The notes below the pieces were generated by a model. It made no database searches. It worked only from the letters and a program-made list of their open reading frames with translations, and was not told the DNA's origin. A stretch of 30,835 nt of DNA. Origin: a virus. The stretch is taken from positions 1 to 30,835 of the IMG/VR virus record IMGVR_UViG_3300010392_000686, one strand, 5' to 3'. The position numbers were made by a program, and so were the translations under genes. Shown here piece by piece: positions 16,738-23,709 of this stretch; within the stretch, counting starts at the first letter, position 1; the number at the start of each line of letters is the position of its first letter.

Positions 16738-17436
16738 ATGGCGAAGCCGAGCACGGATCCGACGTTCGCGACGGATGCCACGTACGCCCTAGACGGGGAC
16801 GCGTGGTCGGGGGCGAACACGAAGGTTGACCCTGGCGCGGCGCGCCGCGCGGAGGGCTGGGAGCCGGACCTGCTCCCCGCCGAGTGGCTCAACCACGAGA
16901 TGAACTCGCACGGGGAGCACATCTCGTACATCGAAGACGTGCTGGAGGCCACGGACACGATCCCGCTCGTGACCCGCACCCTGATCGTCCCCCTCGGGCT
17001 GTTCATGCCGGAGGACTCCGAGGCCGAATGGCATGGGGACTACTGGCTGTTCAACCGCTCCAGCGCCCCGAGCACGCGGTCTCTGACGCTGGAGCTGGGC
17101 CGGGTTCTCACGAGCGGCGCCACGCTCCAGACCGTCCGCGCGCTCGTGACTCCGGGCCTGGCCCGAGTCGCCGCAAGCCGCGTCCGGGTGAGTGTCGAGC
17201 GGAACACGACCCTTGACCTGGACACGCCCGCCGCGGGCGCGTGGGCCGCGATCAACGGGTACGACGAAGACGACGGAACGGCGACGATCCAGACGATCAC
17301 GCACACCCTGAACTACGGCCACACGTCGACCACGCCCGCGCGCGTGGTCGTACGATCGGGCGTGGGAGATCTCGGGGATGATCGCGTGTACGCGGTGGAG
17401 CTGGGCTTCAATGATCCGGGCCCGCGGAGCTTTTGA
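16738..17436 (+). CDS. Tail fibre-like protein
   Basis: This 232-residue protein opens with a module common in tail fibres of many phages: KPSTDPTFATDATYALDGDAWSG, then TKVDPGAARRAEGWEPDLLPAEWLNHEMN, which forms the attachment domain. The remainder is beta-rich and threonine-rich, without a chaperone domain. It is the last structural gene before the lysis set, as is usual. Host range could be determined by this short fibre, although no receptor is known. TCGTACGA lies at 17348-17355. Confidence 0.82.
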   Translation: MAKPSTDPTFATDATYALDGDAWSGANTKVDPGAARRAEGWEPDLLPAEWLNHEMNSHGEHISYIEDVLEATDTIPLVTRTLIVPLGLFMPEDSEAEWHGDYWLFNRSSAPSTRSLTLELGRVLTSGATLQTVRALVTPGLARVAASRVRVSVERNTTLDLDTPAAGAWAAINGYDEDDGTATIQTITHTLNYGHTSTTPARVVVRSGVGDLGDDRVYAVELGFNDPGPRSF

Positions 17437-17437
17437 G

Positions 17438-17785
17438 ATGAGCGATTCTGACCCGTTCATCGCTGCGCTCTCCTCGCGGTTCGAGACCGTCACCGGGGGC
17501 GGCGGGATCCCCCATCCCGAGGAGATCCCCGGGCGTCTCTTCTCCCTGGAACGGACCGTCCTGGAGCTAGTCCGAGACCGCAAGGCGGAGCGGCGCGCGC
17601 GGTGGGCGCTGATCCTCGCGCTCGTGGGCGTGATCGGCGGCGGCTTCGGAACCGCTGCCGTTGCGGGCGGGGCCGCTGCCGTTGCGTACGGGGAGCTGCG
17701 GCAGACCGCGAGGCAGAACGCCGAAAGCATCGCGGACATGCGCTCGGAACTGCGCGCTTTGCGCTTGACATTGGACGACCGATGA
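17438..17785 (+). CDS. Membrane protein with C-terminal coil (i-spanin candidate)
   Basis: This 115-residue protein has a soluble N-terminal part, then a hydrophobic Gly/Ala-rich segment at about residues 56-84 (WALILALVGVIGGGFGTAAVAGG), and a C-terminal helical tail with LRQTARQNAESIADMRSELRALRL. A single membrane span followed by a coil, directly preceding and overlapping a small lipoprotein gene (ATGA at 17782), resembles an i-spanin/o-spanin pair, although the span is more internal than usual. A role in holin control is also possible. No family was recognised. Confidence 0.7.
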   Translation: MSDSDPFIAALSSRFETVTGGGGIPHPEEIPGRLFSLERTVLELVRDRKAERRARWALILALVGVIGGGFGTAAVAGGAAAVAYGELRQTARQNAESIADMRSELRALRLTLDDR

Positions 17786-17976
17786 CCCAGCGTGCCACCA
17801 TGCACAAGTTTCTGATCGTCCTCGCGTTCGCCCTCTCGGGCTGCGCCATCTCCCACGAGCCCGCCGCGGACAACGACGCGGGCTCTTGCCCGTTCGTCGT
17901 CGAGACGGACGCGGGCACGCTGACTCACGGGTCGTGCGTCCCCCGCCTACCGCCCCCGCGCCCCGTGCTAGACTAG
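17782..17976 (+). CDS. Small lipoprotein (o-spanin candidate)
   Basis: This 64-residue protein starts at ATG 17782, overlapping the preceding stop; an internal ATG at 17800 is an alternative. A lipoprotein signal is clear: hydrophobic FLIVLAFALSG followed by Cys21 (lipobox LSGC). The mature part is about 44 residues, with two further Cys and a proline-rich tail (PRLPPPRPVLD). Small proline-rich outer-membrane lipoproteins beside an inner-membrane coil protein are the usual o-spanin form. The role is inferred. Confidence 0.72.
   Translation: MTQRATMHKFLIVLAFALSGCAISHEPAADNDAGSCPFVVETDAGTLTHGSCVPRLPPPRPVLD
17958..17974 (+). promoter_or_regulatory. GTGCTAGACT box upstream of the holin-like gene
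   Basis: This 17-bp element, identical to 6632-6648, spans the end of the lipoprotein gene and lies about 75 bp before ATG 18049. The gap from 17977 to 18048 holds no gene, so the box may start a lysis transcript. A -35 is not evident. Confidence 0.45.
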
Positions 17977-18048
17977 GAGAGCGCGGGACGGTCTGCCCTT
18001 ACGTGGCCTCCCGGATCGTCCCGCGCGCTTCTCACGCTCGGAGGGTTC

Positions 18049-18279
18049 ATGCTCGCTCGGCTCCAGTGGCCCACTCTCGCCTTCGTCGCGCTCGCTCTCG
18101 TGGCGATCTGTGCAGTCGGCTTGTTCGGTGACCGCTTCGGCGTGCCCGCGGAGGCGCAGGCGGGCGCGCTCGCGTTCCTCGGCATGGTCGGCACCATGAT
18201 CGCGGGCGCCATGCGCGCGCTACTCCGGGACGCGGACGGGAACGGGATCCCCGACCGGTTCGAGGCGGGGGACGAATGA
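18049..18279 (+). CDS. Two-span membrane protein (holin candidate)
   Basis: This 76-residue protein has two hydrophobic segments, about residues 8-26 and 36-57, separated by a short loop with Pro and Ala, followed by a charged C-terminus. Small size, two spans and location before a TIM-barrel hydrolase-like gene suit a class II holin. The tail contains DADGNGIPDRFE, which matches the calcium-binding loop of thrombospondin type 3 repeats; this is unusual for a holin. Ribosome site GGAGGG precedes the ATG. Confidence 0.72.
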   Translation: MLARLQWPTLAFVALALVAICAVGLFGDRFGVPAEAQAGALAFLGMVGTMIAGAMRALLRDADGNGIPDRFEAGDE

Positions 18280-18710
18280 GCGGCCCCGATCGTACGATGC
18301 TAGCGATCATGGCTGCGGCCCTGATCGCGATCGCGACGCTCTCCGGGTGTTCGCCGGACGCCCGCCAGGCCGCGCTCTCGGGCGCGGCGGACGTGGTCCA
18401 GACCACGAAGGCGCGACGCGATGCGTTCTACCACGAGCGCGCGGAGCACTGCCTGGCGGCGGCGGAGACGTTCGACGCCTGGCGCGAGTGCTTCGCCCCC
18501 GCGTCCGGTCTCGGGCGCGCGGTGGACGTGTTCGTGGACGCCCTCCGAGCGGCGCAGGAAGCGCACGACGCGGGGGAGGCGGACGGGTTCACTGCGAAGG
18601 CGCGGGAGCTAGTCCAGGCCGCGGTTCACGTGGTCAACGCGTTCTCAACCGCCGGGCTTGAAGTGCCCGCCGCGGTGCTCCAGGTGGCCGCTTTCGCGGG
18701 GGAGATCTGA
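18276..18710 (+). CDS. Lipoprotein of unknown function
   Basis: This 144-residue protein starts at ATG 18276 (ATGA overlap). It has a lipoprotein signal (AIMAAALIAIATLSG followed by Cys25) and a mature helical domain with two further Cys. It is the second lipoprotein in the cassette. Its size is larger than typical o-spanins, so a superinfection-exclusion or envelope-interaction role is equally possible. The palindrome TCGTACGA lies at 18290-18297, inside the signal peptide region. Confidence 0.72.
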   Translation: MSGPDRTMLAIMAAALIAIATLSGCSPDARQAALSGAADVVQTTKARRDAFYHERAEHCLAAAETFDAWRECFAPASGLGRAVDVFVDALRAAQEAHDAGEADGFTAKARELVQAAVHVVNAFSTAGLEVPAAVLQVAAFAGEI

Positions 18711-19037
18711 ATGGACGTCCTGCTCAAGATCCTGACCGAAGCCGGCCCGTACGTCAAGCTGGCGTTCGAGCTTGGCGCCGCGGTGATCGAGGCCGCTCAG
18801 AACCGCGAGACCCACAAGACGGTGGGGGAGATCTTGGCGGAGCGCGTCCCCGACATGGAGACGATCCGGGAGCTGGAAACGCGAGCGCGCGAGCACTACG
18901 CGCGGCGCGCGAGCGTGCCCGCGAACCCGTTCGAGGTCTCGCCCGAGAAGGCGCGCGTCCTCCGCACGCTCGCGACCACGAGCGCGCCCACCGTCACGCT
19001 CTCGCGCGCGGACGTGCTCCGGGCCCTGGAGTCGTGA
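18711..19037 (+). CDS. Small helical protein, unknown
   Basis: This 108-residue protein begins directly after the lipoprotein stop. The N-terminal third is amphipathic (LLKILTEAGPYVKLAFELGAAVIEAA) and may associate with a membrane. The middle is charged and helical, and the C-terminus is a short Thr/Ser/Leu segment ending RADVLRALES. Its stop overlaps the following GTG start, so it is part of the same cassette. No family is recognised. Confidence 0.65.
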   Translation: MDVLLKILTEAGPYVKLAFELGAAVIEAAQNRETHKTVGEILAERVPDMETIRELETRAREHYARRASVPANPFEVSPEKARVLRTLATTSAPTVTLSRADVLRALES

Positions 19038-19861
19038 TCCGGCCCGAGGACGTCCGCGGGGCCGTGCGCCACGTGCTGGACGAGCACGCTGGCGCGTGCC
19101 GTCCGGAGCATCTCCTGATCGCGGACGCGGTCGTCAACCGCCTGGCGCCCCGCATTCCCGAGGGCGCGGGCCTGTTCGTCCGAGACCTGGACGATCTGGA
19201 CCCCGAGACCGCGGCGCGCTGGCTCCCGTGGGTGGCGGTCTGCGTCTCAGTCGAGGATCGCAAGACGAACCGGAGCCGCGCGTGGTTCGAGCGCTACCAG
19301 CGCGCGGGCGGGCGCGTGGCGGTCTGGACCTGGTTCTCCACGGACGCGGACGTGATCTCCGAGGCGATCGCGTTCGGGGCGTCCGTGGGCGCGCTCTGGT
19401 ACGTCCTGAACGGGGAGAAGGAGCTGCGCGGGCGCCACGCCCTGGCGCGCCGGCTTGCAGCGCACGCGCGATCCTCGTGCGACCAGCACGGGCTGGGCTT
19501 CGGCCTCGTGTCGTACTCCGTCGCGCACACGGTCCGGGACTTCCCCTGGCGGGCGTTCGCCGATCTCTGCGACTTTGGCATGCCCGAGATCTACGATCGG
19601 CGGGGGTCGTACGATCCGGACTATCCGCGGATCGCGATCGAGTCCTGGCGGGACGAAGGCTTCCGCCGGATCGTGCCCGCGTGCGGGATCTACGTCCGGC
19701 GCGCGGCGGGGGGCTGGCGCTGGCGGACCGCGGCGGAGATCCTCCGCCACGTGGGCCTGTTCCCGTCCGAGCACCGCGGCGCGATCTGCGCTTGGCCGAT
19801 CGGCACGAAGGGTCAGATGCCCGAGAGCGCCCTGATCGCGCTCTCGGGCGCCGTGGGCTAG
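19034..19861 (+). CDS. TIM-barrel glycosidase-like protein (endolysin candidate)
   Basis: This 275-residue protein has a small N-terminal helical domain (1 to about 45) and then successive strands matching a TIM barrel: VAVCVSVED, GRVAVWTWFS, ALWYVLNGEKE, LGFGLVSYS, FGMPEIYDRRG, RIVPACGIYV and GAICAWPIGT. E128, E130 and E185 are possible catalytic acids. Its position after the membrane and lipoprotein genes suggests it is the peptidoglycan-degrading lysin. No standard lysozyme motif was identified, so the activity is inferred from fold and context. Start GTG 19034 overlaps the preceding stop. The stop shares CTAG with the convergent gene. Confidence 0.72.
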   Translation: MIRPEDVRGAVRHVLDEHAGACRPEHLLIADAVVNRLAPRIPEGAGLFVRDLDDLDPETAARWLPWVAVCVSVEDRKTNRSRAWFERYQRAGGRVAVWTWFSTDADVISEAIAFGASVGALWYVLNGEKELRGRHALARRLAAHARSSCDQHGLGFGLVSYSVAHTVRDFPWRAFADLCDFGMPEIYDRRGSYDPDYPRIAIESWRDEGFRRIVPACGIYVRRAAGGWRWRTAAEILRHVGLFPSEHRGAICAWPIGTKGQMPESALIALSGAVG

Positions 19862-20271
19862 TCGTAATCGAGCCAGAGCGCATCCTCCGCGCACTCGTCG
19901 GACTCCAGACGGTCCGTGTGGCAGTCCGAGCACTCCGCGTCCTCGGGCCCGTCCAGAGTCAGGATCTCCGTCGCGCACGTCGCGCACGGAAGGGTCCGCC
20001 CGAGGTAGCAGGCATCCCAAGCCGCGCGGCCCTCGGAAGTCATCGGAGCGGCGAACCACTCTCCCAGCCCCTCCGTGGGGGAGACGTCACCGGCCTGCTC
20101 GCGCGCCACGTCCGTGTCCGAGATGACGTAGAAGTGGATCAGCCCGAGGATGCGCATCGGCGCTTCGTCCAGGACGGTGATCGTCTCCCCGTCCACCATG
20201 CGGAAGCGGGCGCCGGGCTCCGGGACGTGGGAGCCTTCGTGAAGGGTCCAGGGTGCGGTGATCTTGCTCAT
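19858..20271 (-). CDS. Zinc-ribbon protein, unknown
   Basis: This 137-residue protein has a beta-type N-terminal domain (residues 10-50, GARFRMVDGETITVLDEAPMR and FYVISDT) and a C-terminal zinc ribbon with C96-x2-C99 and C114-x2-C117 (CATCAT then CSDCH), ending in an acidic tail. Such proteins can be small regulators or adaptors of early phage proteins. It is transcribed from its own promoter (20314-20342) and convergent with the TIM-barrel gene. Function is unknown. Confidence 0.78.
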   Translation of the reverse strand: MSKITAPWTLHEGSHVPEPGARFRMVDGETITVLDEAPMRILGLIHFYVISDTDVAREQAGDVSPTEGLGEWFAAPMTSEGRAAWDACYLGRTLPCATCATEILTLDGPEDAECSDCHTDRLESDECAEDALWLDYD

Positions 20272-20313
20272 GTTCCTGCTCTTTCGTTCGGGCCGCGTCG
20301 TTGCGACTCAGGG

Positions 20314-20342
20314 ACCTTAGATCGTACGACCGCCGGAGTCAA
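20314..20342 (-). promoter_or_regulatory. Promoter for the zinc-ribbon gene, palindrome in spacer
   Basis: On the minus strand TTGACT (20342-20337) is followed after exactly 17 bp by TAAGGT (20319-20314), a good -35/-10 arrangement. The TCGTACGA palindrome (20322-20329) lies within the spacer, where a protein binding it could block RNA polymerase. An AGGA ribosome site precedes the gene start at 20271. Confidence 0.6.
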
Positions 20343-20356
20343 GCGCCCGGATCAAG

Positions 20357-20391
20357 AAAAAGCCCCGGCTCGTGGTGGGCCGGGGCTTTTT
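20357..20391. terminator. Bidirectional rho-independent terminator
   Basis: A 13-bp stem (20357-20369 with 20379-20391) has A5 on one flank and T5 on the other, with a 9-nt loop. It would end leftward transcription of the methyltransferase unit and insulate the zinc-ribbon promoter. It is the best terminator in the window. The rest of the 20272-20450 gap holds only the promoter. Confidence 0.92.
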
Positions 20392-20450
20392 CGGGTCGGG
20401 CTCTCGCTGAAAAGCCCTATGGGTCCGGGAGCTTGGGTGTTGCTTCGCTG

Positions 20451-21125
20451 CTAGACGTTCCTCGTTTGACCTGAACCGAACAGCTCGGACACCATGTCCG
20501 AGCGTGCCTCACCGCCCGGGAGAAGCCTCCCGTGCGCTCCGAAGACTGCGGCGAACAAGCGCCACCGCGGCCCCCGGTAGAAGAAAGTCACGGCAGAGTT
20601 GTTCCCGCCGCGCACCTTGCCGGTCTCCGGATCGATGAACTGGATCCGGCTCCGGAGCGTAGCAGACCGCCAGTCTAGGCGCAAGTGCTGCGCCTCGTGA
20701 ATGCGATCGAACCATGACGAGTCCGTGCGCGTGGGCACGAGGCTGATCAGCTCCCCGCGGTGGCGGGCGATCTTCTCGGCCCAGCCCACGCCGCGCCCGA
20801 GCACTCTGCCCTCGCGCTTCACGATCTTGCCGGGATCCACCTTGCCGGGCTTGCCTAGGTGCGCGCCCCAGGGCGGGTTGACGAACCCGGGGAGATCCTC
20901 GGGCCACGGGTCCGAGAGCCCGCACAGGCCTGCGTGCACGCCCGCGCCCACTCTCTCGGGCGTGGTCGGGCTCCAGAACAGACGGGCTCCCGTGGGGTTC
21001 TCGGGCGCGCTCGCGGGGTCAAACCCGATCGGGAACACGAGCCGGACGAGATCCAGTATGTAGCTCGGGGTCTGCCAGTCGGACGCCCCCGGCGCGTTGT
21101 GCTCTTTCGGCGTGACGTGCCCCAC
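20451..21125 (-). CDS. Phage N6-adenine DNA methyltransferase (Dam-type)
   Basis: This 224-residue protein matches the phage Dam family (PF05869). Evidence includes SDWQTPSYILDLVRLVFPIGFDPASAPEN near residues 15-43 and the catalytic NPPW tetrad at about residues 83-86 (GFVNPPWG). The SAM-binding function of the first block is inferred from the family. It transfers methyl groups to adenine N6. Its target site cannot be seen from the sequence. Start GTG overlaps the preceding gene's TAG by one base. The gene sits at the end of a leftward unit that stops at the hairpin 20357-20391. Possible roles are anti-restriction or marking of phage DNA. Confidence 0.88.
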   Translation of the reverse strand: MGHVTPKEHNAPGASDWQTPSYILDLVRLVFPIGFDPASAPENPTGARLFWSPTTPERVGAGVHAGLCGLSDPWPEDLPGFVNPPWGAHLGKPGKVDPGKIVKREGRVLGRGVGWAEKIARHRGELISLVPTRTDSSWFDRIHEAQHLRLDWRSATLRSRIQFIDPETGKVRGGNNSAVTFFYRGPRWRLFAAVFGAHGRLLPGGEARSDMVSELFGSGQTRNV

Positions 21126-21316
21126 TACGCCACCGCCCGGAGCGCGAGCGGCTCACACGTCGAACCCGCGCGCCTGTGCTCGGGGATGGACTCCCACACC
21201 GCACGCGTGCGGACGTGGATCTCGTCCCCTACGATCCGGTACCAGCGCCCCGCGCGCTGGAGCGTGCGCGCGAGCAAGAGCAGATGCGGTGTTCCGTCGG
21301 GCTTGATTTTTTGCAT
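21125..21316 (-). CDS. Small protein, unknown
   Basis: This 63-residue protein is upstream of and coupled to the methyltransferase gene. It starts at ATG 21316 with a clean AAAGGTG ribosome site 3 bases upstream, which supports the start. The sequence is basic with a central hydrophobic LLLLARTLQRAGRWYRIVGDEIHVRTRAVWESI. No family was recognised. It may be a partner or regulator of the methyltransferase, but only position suggests this. Confidence 0.68.
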   Translation of the reverse strand: MQKIKPDGTPHLLLLARTLQRAGRWYRIVGDEIHVRTRAVWESIPEHRRAGSTCEPLALRAVA

Positions 21317-21373
21317 GTCACCTTTCGTGGCACGACCGGACAGATCGTGCCGTGAGTTCTATCACTTGACCGC

Positions 21374-21401
21374 TTGAAGCGTGCTCGGGCGGTCCTACCT
21401 T
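21374..21401 (+). promoter_or_regulatory. Possible promoter for the Bro-N gene
   Basis: TTGAAG (21374-21379) and TACCTT (21396-21401) are separated by 16 bp and precede the Bro-N ATG at 21422; the ribosome site is GGAGGG. The -10 is poor, so confidence is low. The promoter of the opposite unit should also lie in 21317-21421 but was not recognised. Confidence 0.3.
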
Positions 21402-21421
21402 GATCGTCGGAGGGCAAGAAC

Positions 21422-21787
21422 ATGAGCAAGAACGAGGCTGAATCGGACAAGTTCCCGGGCGTGTTCGAGGGACAGGAGATCCGGCGATCGTACGACTCGG
21501 AGGGCGTGGCCTGGATCTGCGCGCGGGACATGGGGCGGGCTCTAGACTATCCGAGCGACGGAGGCAACCTGTCCCGGAACTTCCGCCACGTCTCGGAGTG
21601 GCGCGAGGCGTTCGATCTGGGGACGGACTACGTCCAGGACGAGCGCGGGCGGATCTGGCTCTCGCCTCACGGCGTGCTGCAGACCCTACGGATGATCGTG
21701 GCGGTCGAGCGCCAGGACCGGGCGGACGCGGCGGAGGAACTGCTCCGGCGCTGGTGGCGGAACATCCGCCGCGCCCGCGCTGCCTAG
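21422..21787 (+). CDS. Bro-N domain protein (antirepressor-like)
   Basis: This 121-residue protein consists almost entirely of a Bro-N domain, typical of phage antirepressors and DNA-binding regulators: FEGQEIRRSYDSEGVAWICARDMGRALDYPSDGGNLSRNFRHVSEW and an ending with VLQTLRMIVAVERQD and a tryptophan-rich helix. The usual C-terminal second domain is missing, so it may act by itself. It is the only rightward gene in the early region, between leftward units, and its stop overlaps that of the convergent gene in CTAG. This isolated orientation suggests separate control. Confidence 0.85.
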   Translation: MSKNEAESDKFPGVFEGQEIRRSYDSEGVAWICARDMGRALDYPSDGGNLSRNFRHVSEWREAFDLGTDYVQDERGRIWLSPHGVLQTLRMIVAVERQDRADAAEELLRRWWRNIRRARAA

Positions 21788-22398
21788 GCGCGCCGCGCCG
21801 CGATCGTGGCGCGTTTCTGGAACCGGACCCCGCGAACCTTGGGCGTGCGCCCTTCCCGGTTCGCGGTCCGGATCTCCTCGCTCATGCGGGTCTGGTTCAC
21901 GCTCCGGATCACGTACTCGGGCGGGAGCGCGTCCAGGTCGATCTCCACCGCCTCCCACGTCCAGCGCTCGGAGATCCCGTCCAGGCTCGCCACGTCCGCG
22001 GACAGCTCCGCCAGGGCCGCGTTCGCGGCCTCCGCGTCGTGGCGCTGGACCGCGTCCTGCGCGGCCTGCACGGCAGCTAGGCGGGCGCGCTCGCGCTTCT
22101 CCGCGGCTTCGGCCAGACGAGCCTTGATCATGCTCTCGACGCGATCCAGCTCCCGCCGCGGCCCGCGAAAGCGCTCGTCCACCGCGCGGCCCGCGGCAAG
22201 GTGCGGCGCCTTCATCGTCTTGCGCAGTTCGTCCGCGTCCGCCGCCAGGGTCTTGATCTGGCGGAGAAGCCGCGCCGCCAGGGACGCGTCCTCCGGGCGA
22301 TCGAGCGGGCTCACCGCCACCACGGACGAGATCGCGTCCGCGGTGGCGGTCACGCGCGCGAGCAGACCGTCCGCCCGCGCGAGCGCCTCACTCGCCAC
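21784..22398 (-). CDS. Coiled-coil phage protein of recombination-module type
   Basis: This 204-residue protein has a long helix (about residues 40-130) rich in Arg, Glu and Ala (LDRVESMIKARLAEAAEKRERARLAAVQAAQDA), followed by a small conserved domain with WTWEAVEIDLDALPPEYVIRSVNQTRMSEEIRTANREGRTPKVRGVRFQKR. That C-terminal pattern is common in phage proteins encoded near recombination and replication genes, but their biochemical role is not known. The start GTG overlaps the preceding gene by 11 bp. No nuclease or helicase motif is visible. Confidence 0.8.
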   Translation of the reverse strand: MASEALARADGLLARVTATADAISSVVAVSPLDRPEDASLAARLLRQIKTLAADADELRKTMKAPHLAAGRAVDERFRGPRRELDRVESMIKARLAEAAEKRERARLAAVQAAQDAVQRHDAEAANAALAELSADVASLDGISERWTWEAVEIDLDALPPEYVIRSVNQTRMSEEIRTANREGRTPKVRGVRFQKRATIAARRA

Positions 22399-23224
22399 GA
22401 GCCCACCGCATCTCGTGCCACAGGACCATGAGCGCGGTGCAGGTGAAGTGCGCCGCGTGGGGGAGACCGGAACCCTTGACGGGCGTCCCGTCCGGGAGGG
22501 CGTGGTCCAGGTCGATCGTGTCCGACGTGAACGCGTGTCGACACATCGCGCTGAGGTACTCGCGCCGGAACGCGTCCCGATCCTCCGCGGCGCGTCTCCA
22601 GTTGTCGGGATCGTACTTCGCCGCCCCGTGCTCGAACACCTGAACCACGACGTCCAGCGCCCCGTTCGCGTCCCGCTCGTCCGAGCAGAGCGCCCCTAGC
22701 CCCGCCCGGACGCAGAGCGCGGCGGACGCGGCCCCCGGCACGGCTTGGTACTCGGAGACCGCCTCCCCGAGAGATACCGCCGTAGCGGTGGCGGGATCCC
22801 CCACCGCGTGCGTCAAGGCGTCCAGCGGCATCAGCCACCACTGGCGCTTGACCCCGCGCGGCTTGAGATCGGCGCTCGGAGGCGGGGGCGCCGCACACTC
22901 CGCCCGCCAGCCCTCCAACGCGGTCCGGATCTCGCGCATGTCCGGGACGACGACCGTCCCGAGCCCGAGCGTGATCTCGCCCGCGTGCTCGTCCTCCCCG
23001 TAGAACGTCAGCTCCAGACTCGACGTGCGCCCGATCGGGATGACTGCGCTGCAAGGCCTATCCGCGAACTGGATCAGAACCTCCCGGAGCTGATCGTGCG
23101 GAACCCGGACGGTTGCGGCCCCGCCCGAGGACCGAACGACCGTCCAGTCCGTGGCCCCGCCCGGTACCTTGACGATCTGGAGCGCGTCCCCGTAGCTGTC
23201 TCTGTGGCTGTAAAGCATGCTCAT
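22388..23224 (-). CDS. dATP/dGTP diphosphohydrolase-like protein
   Basis: This 278-residue protein carries a domain like phage dATP/dGTP diphosphohydrolases (DUF5664) in its C-terminal part: VFEHGAAKYDPDNWRRA, REYLSAMCRHAF and a GLPHAAHFTCTALMVLWHE helix, with the AAKYDPDNW and LPH..H residues expected to bind metal and substrate. The N-terminal half is beta-rich and unassigned. The start ATG 23224 was chosen because it overlaps the upstream stop (ATGA) and has AAAGGAC 7 bases upstream. It would convert dNTPs to dNMPs and so shape the nucleotide pool. The reaction is inferred from the family. Confidence 0.83.
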   Translation of the reverse strand: MSMLYSHRDSYGDALQIVKVPGGATDWTVVRSSGGAATVRVPHDQLREVLIQFADRPCSAVIPIGRTSSLELTFYGEDEHAGEITLGLGTVVVPDMREIRTALEGWRAECAAPPPPSADLKPRGVKRQWWLMPLDALTHAVGDPATATAVSLGEAVSEYQAVPGAASAALCVRAGLGALCSDERDANGALDVVVQVFEHGAAKYDPDNWRRAAEDRDAFRREYLSAMCRHAFTSDTIDLDHALPDGTPVKGSGLPHAAHFTCTALMVLWHEMRWARGE

Positions 23225-23709
23225 CCTCTTGTCCTTTCGCATCCTGATCTACTCGTGCGGCGGAGAGCGTACAGGCCCAAACCCACCGCGTCAAGAACTT
23301 CCTTCGCGTGCGCCCCCGCCCCCGCCGCCGCGCGGTCCACGATCTCGCGCTCGTTCCCGGAGAGCGCGGACCGGATCCGGACGTGGTGGACGCGCTTGGG
23401 GATCGAACCCTTCCAGCGCGAGGGCGGGAGCAGACTCACGCGCAAGGCCACGAGCCCCGCCACTGCGCAGCCCACCGCCTGGACGCGGAGCAGATCGGCG
23501 GGCTGGCTCTCGACGCGGCCCGGGCGGATCTCCATCTCCTCGACAACCGCCCGATCGGCGCCAATCCCGAGCGCCCGCGCGTGCGCGTCGATCTGACCGT
23601 CGCTCGTGCGCTCGATCGTACGACTCACACCACACGAGACAAGCCTGCCCTCGGGCGTGAACCGCGCCCATCCGAGCGCCTTCGTCCCCGGATCGATCGC
23701 GACCAGCAC
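23221..23709 (-). CDS. RuvC-like Holliday-junction nuclease
   Basis: This 162-residue protein has the RuvC pattern: IDPGTKALGWA at residues 5-15 (D6), VVEEME at 55-60 (E57 or E58), and HAKEVLDAVGLGLYAL at about 134-149 (H134, D140), together forming the acidic active-site set. The SRWKGSIPK motif of phage RuvC-like nucleases is present at 97-105. It would resolve junctions or branched DNA before packaging. Start GTG 23709 overlaps the preceding TAG. TCGTACGA at 23616-23623 encodes Arg-Thr. Confidence 0.87.
   Translation of the reverse strand: MLVAIDPGTKALGWARFTPEGRLVSCGVSRTIERTSDGQIDAHARALGIGADRAVVEEMEIRPGRVESQPADLLRVQAVGCAVAGLVALRVSLLPPSRWKGSIPKRVHHVRIRSALSGNEREIVDRAAAGAGAHAKEVLDAVGLGLYALRRTSRSGCERTRG

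Noticed and set aside
20451-21125. Methyltransferase as the maker of the palindrome's modification
   Set aside because: Its target sequence cannot be inferred from the protein. The link to TCGTACGA or GATC is kept only as a testable idea.
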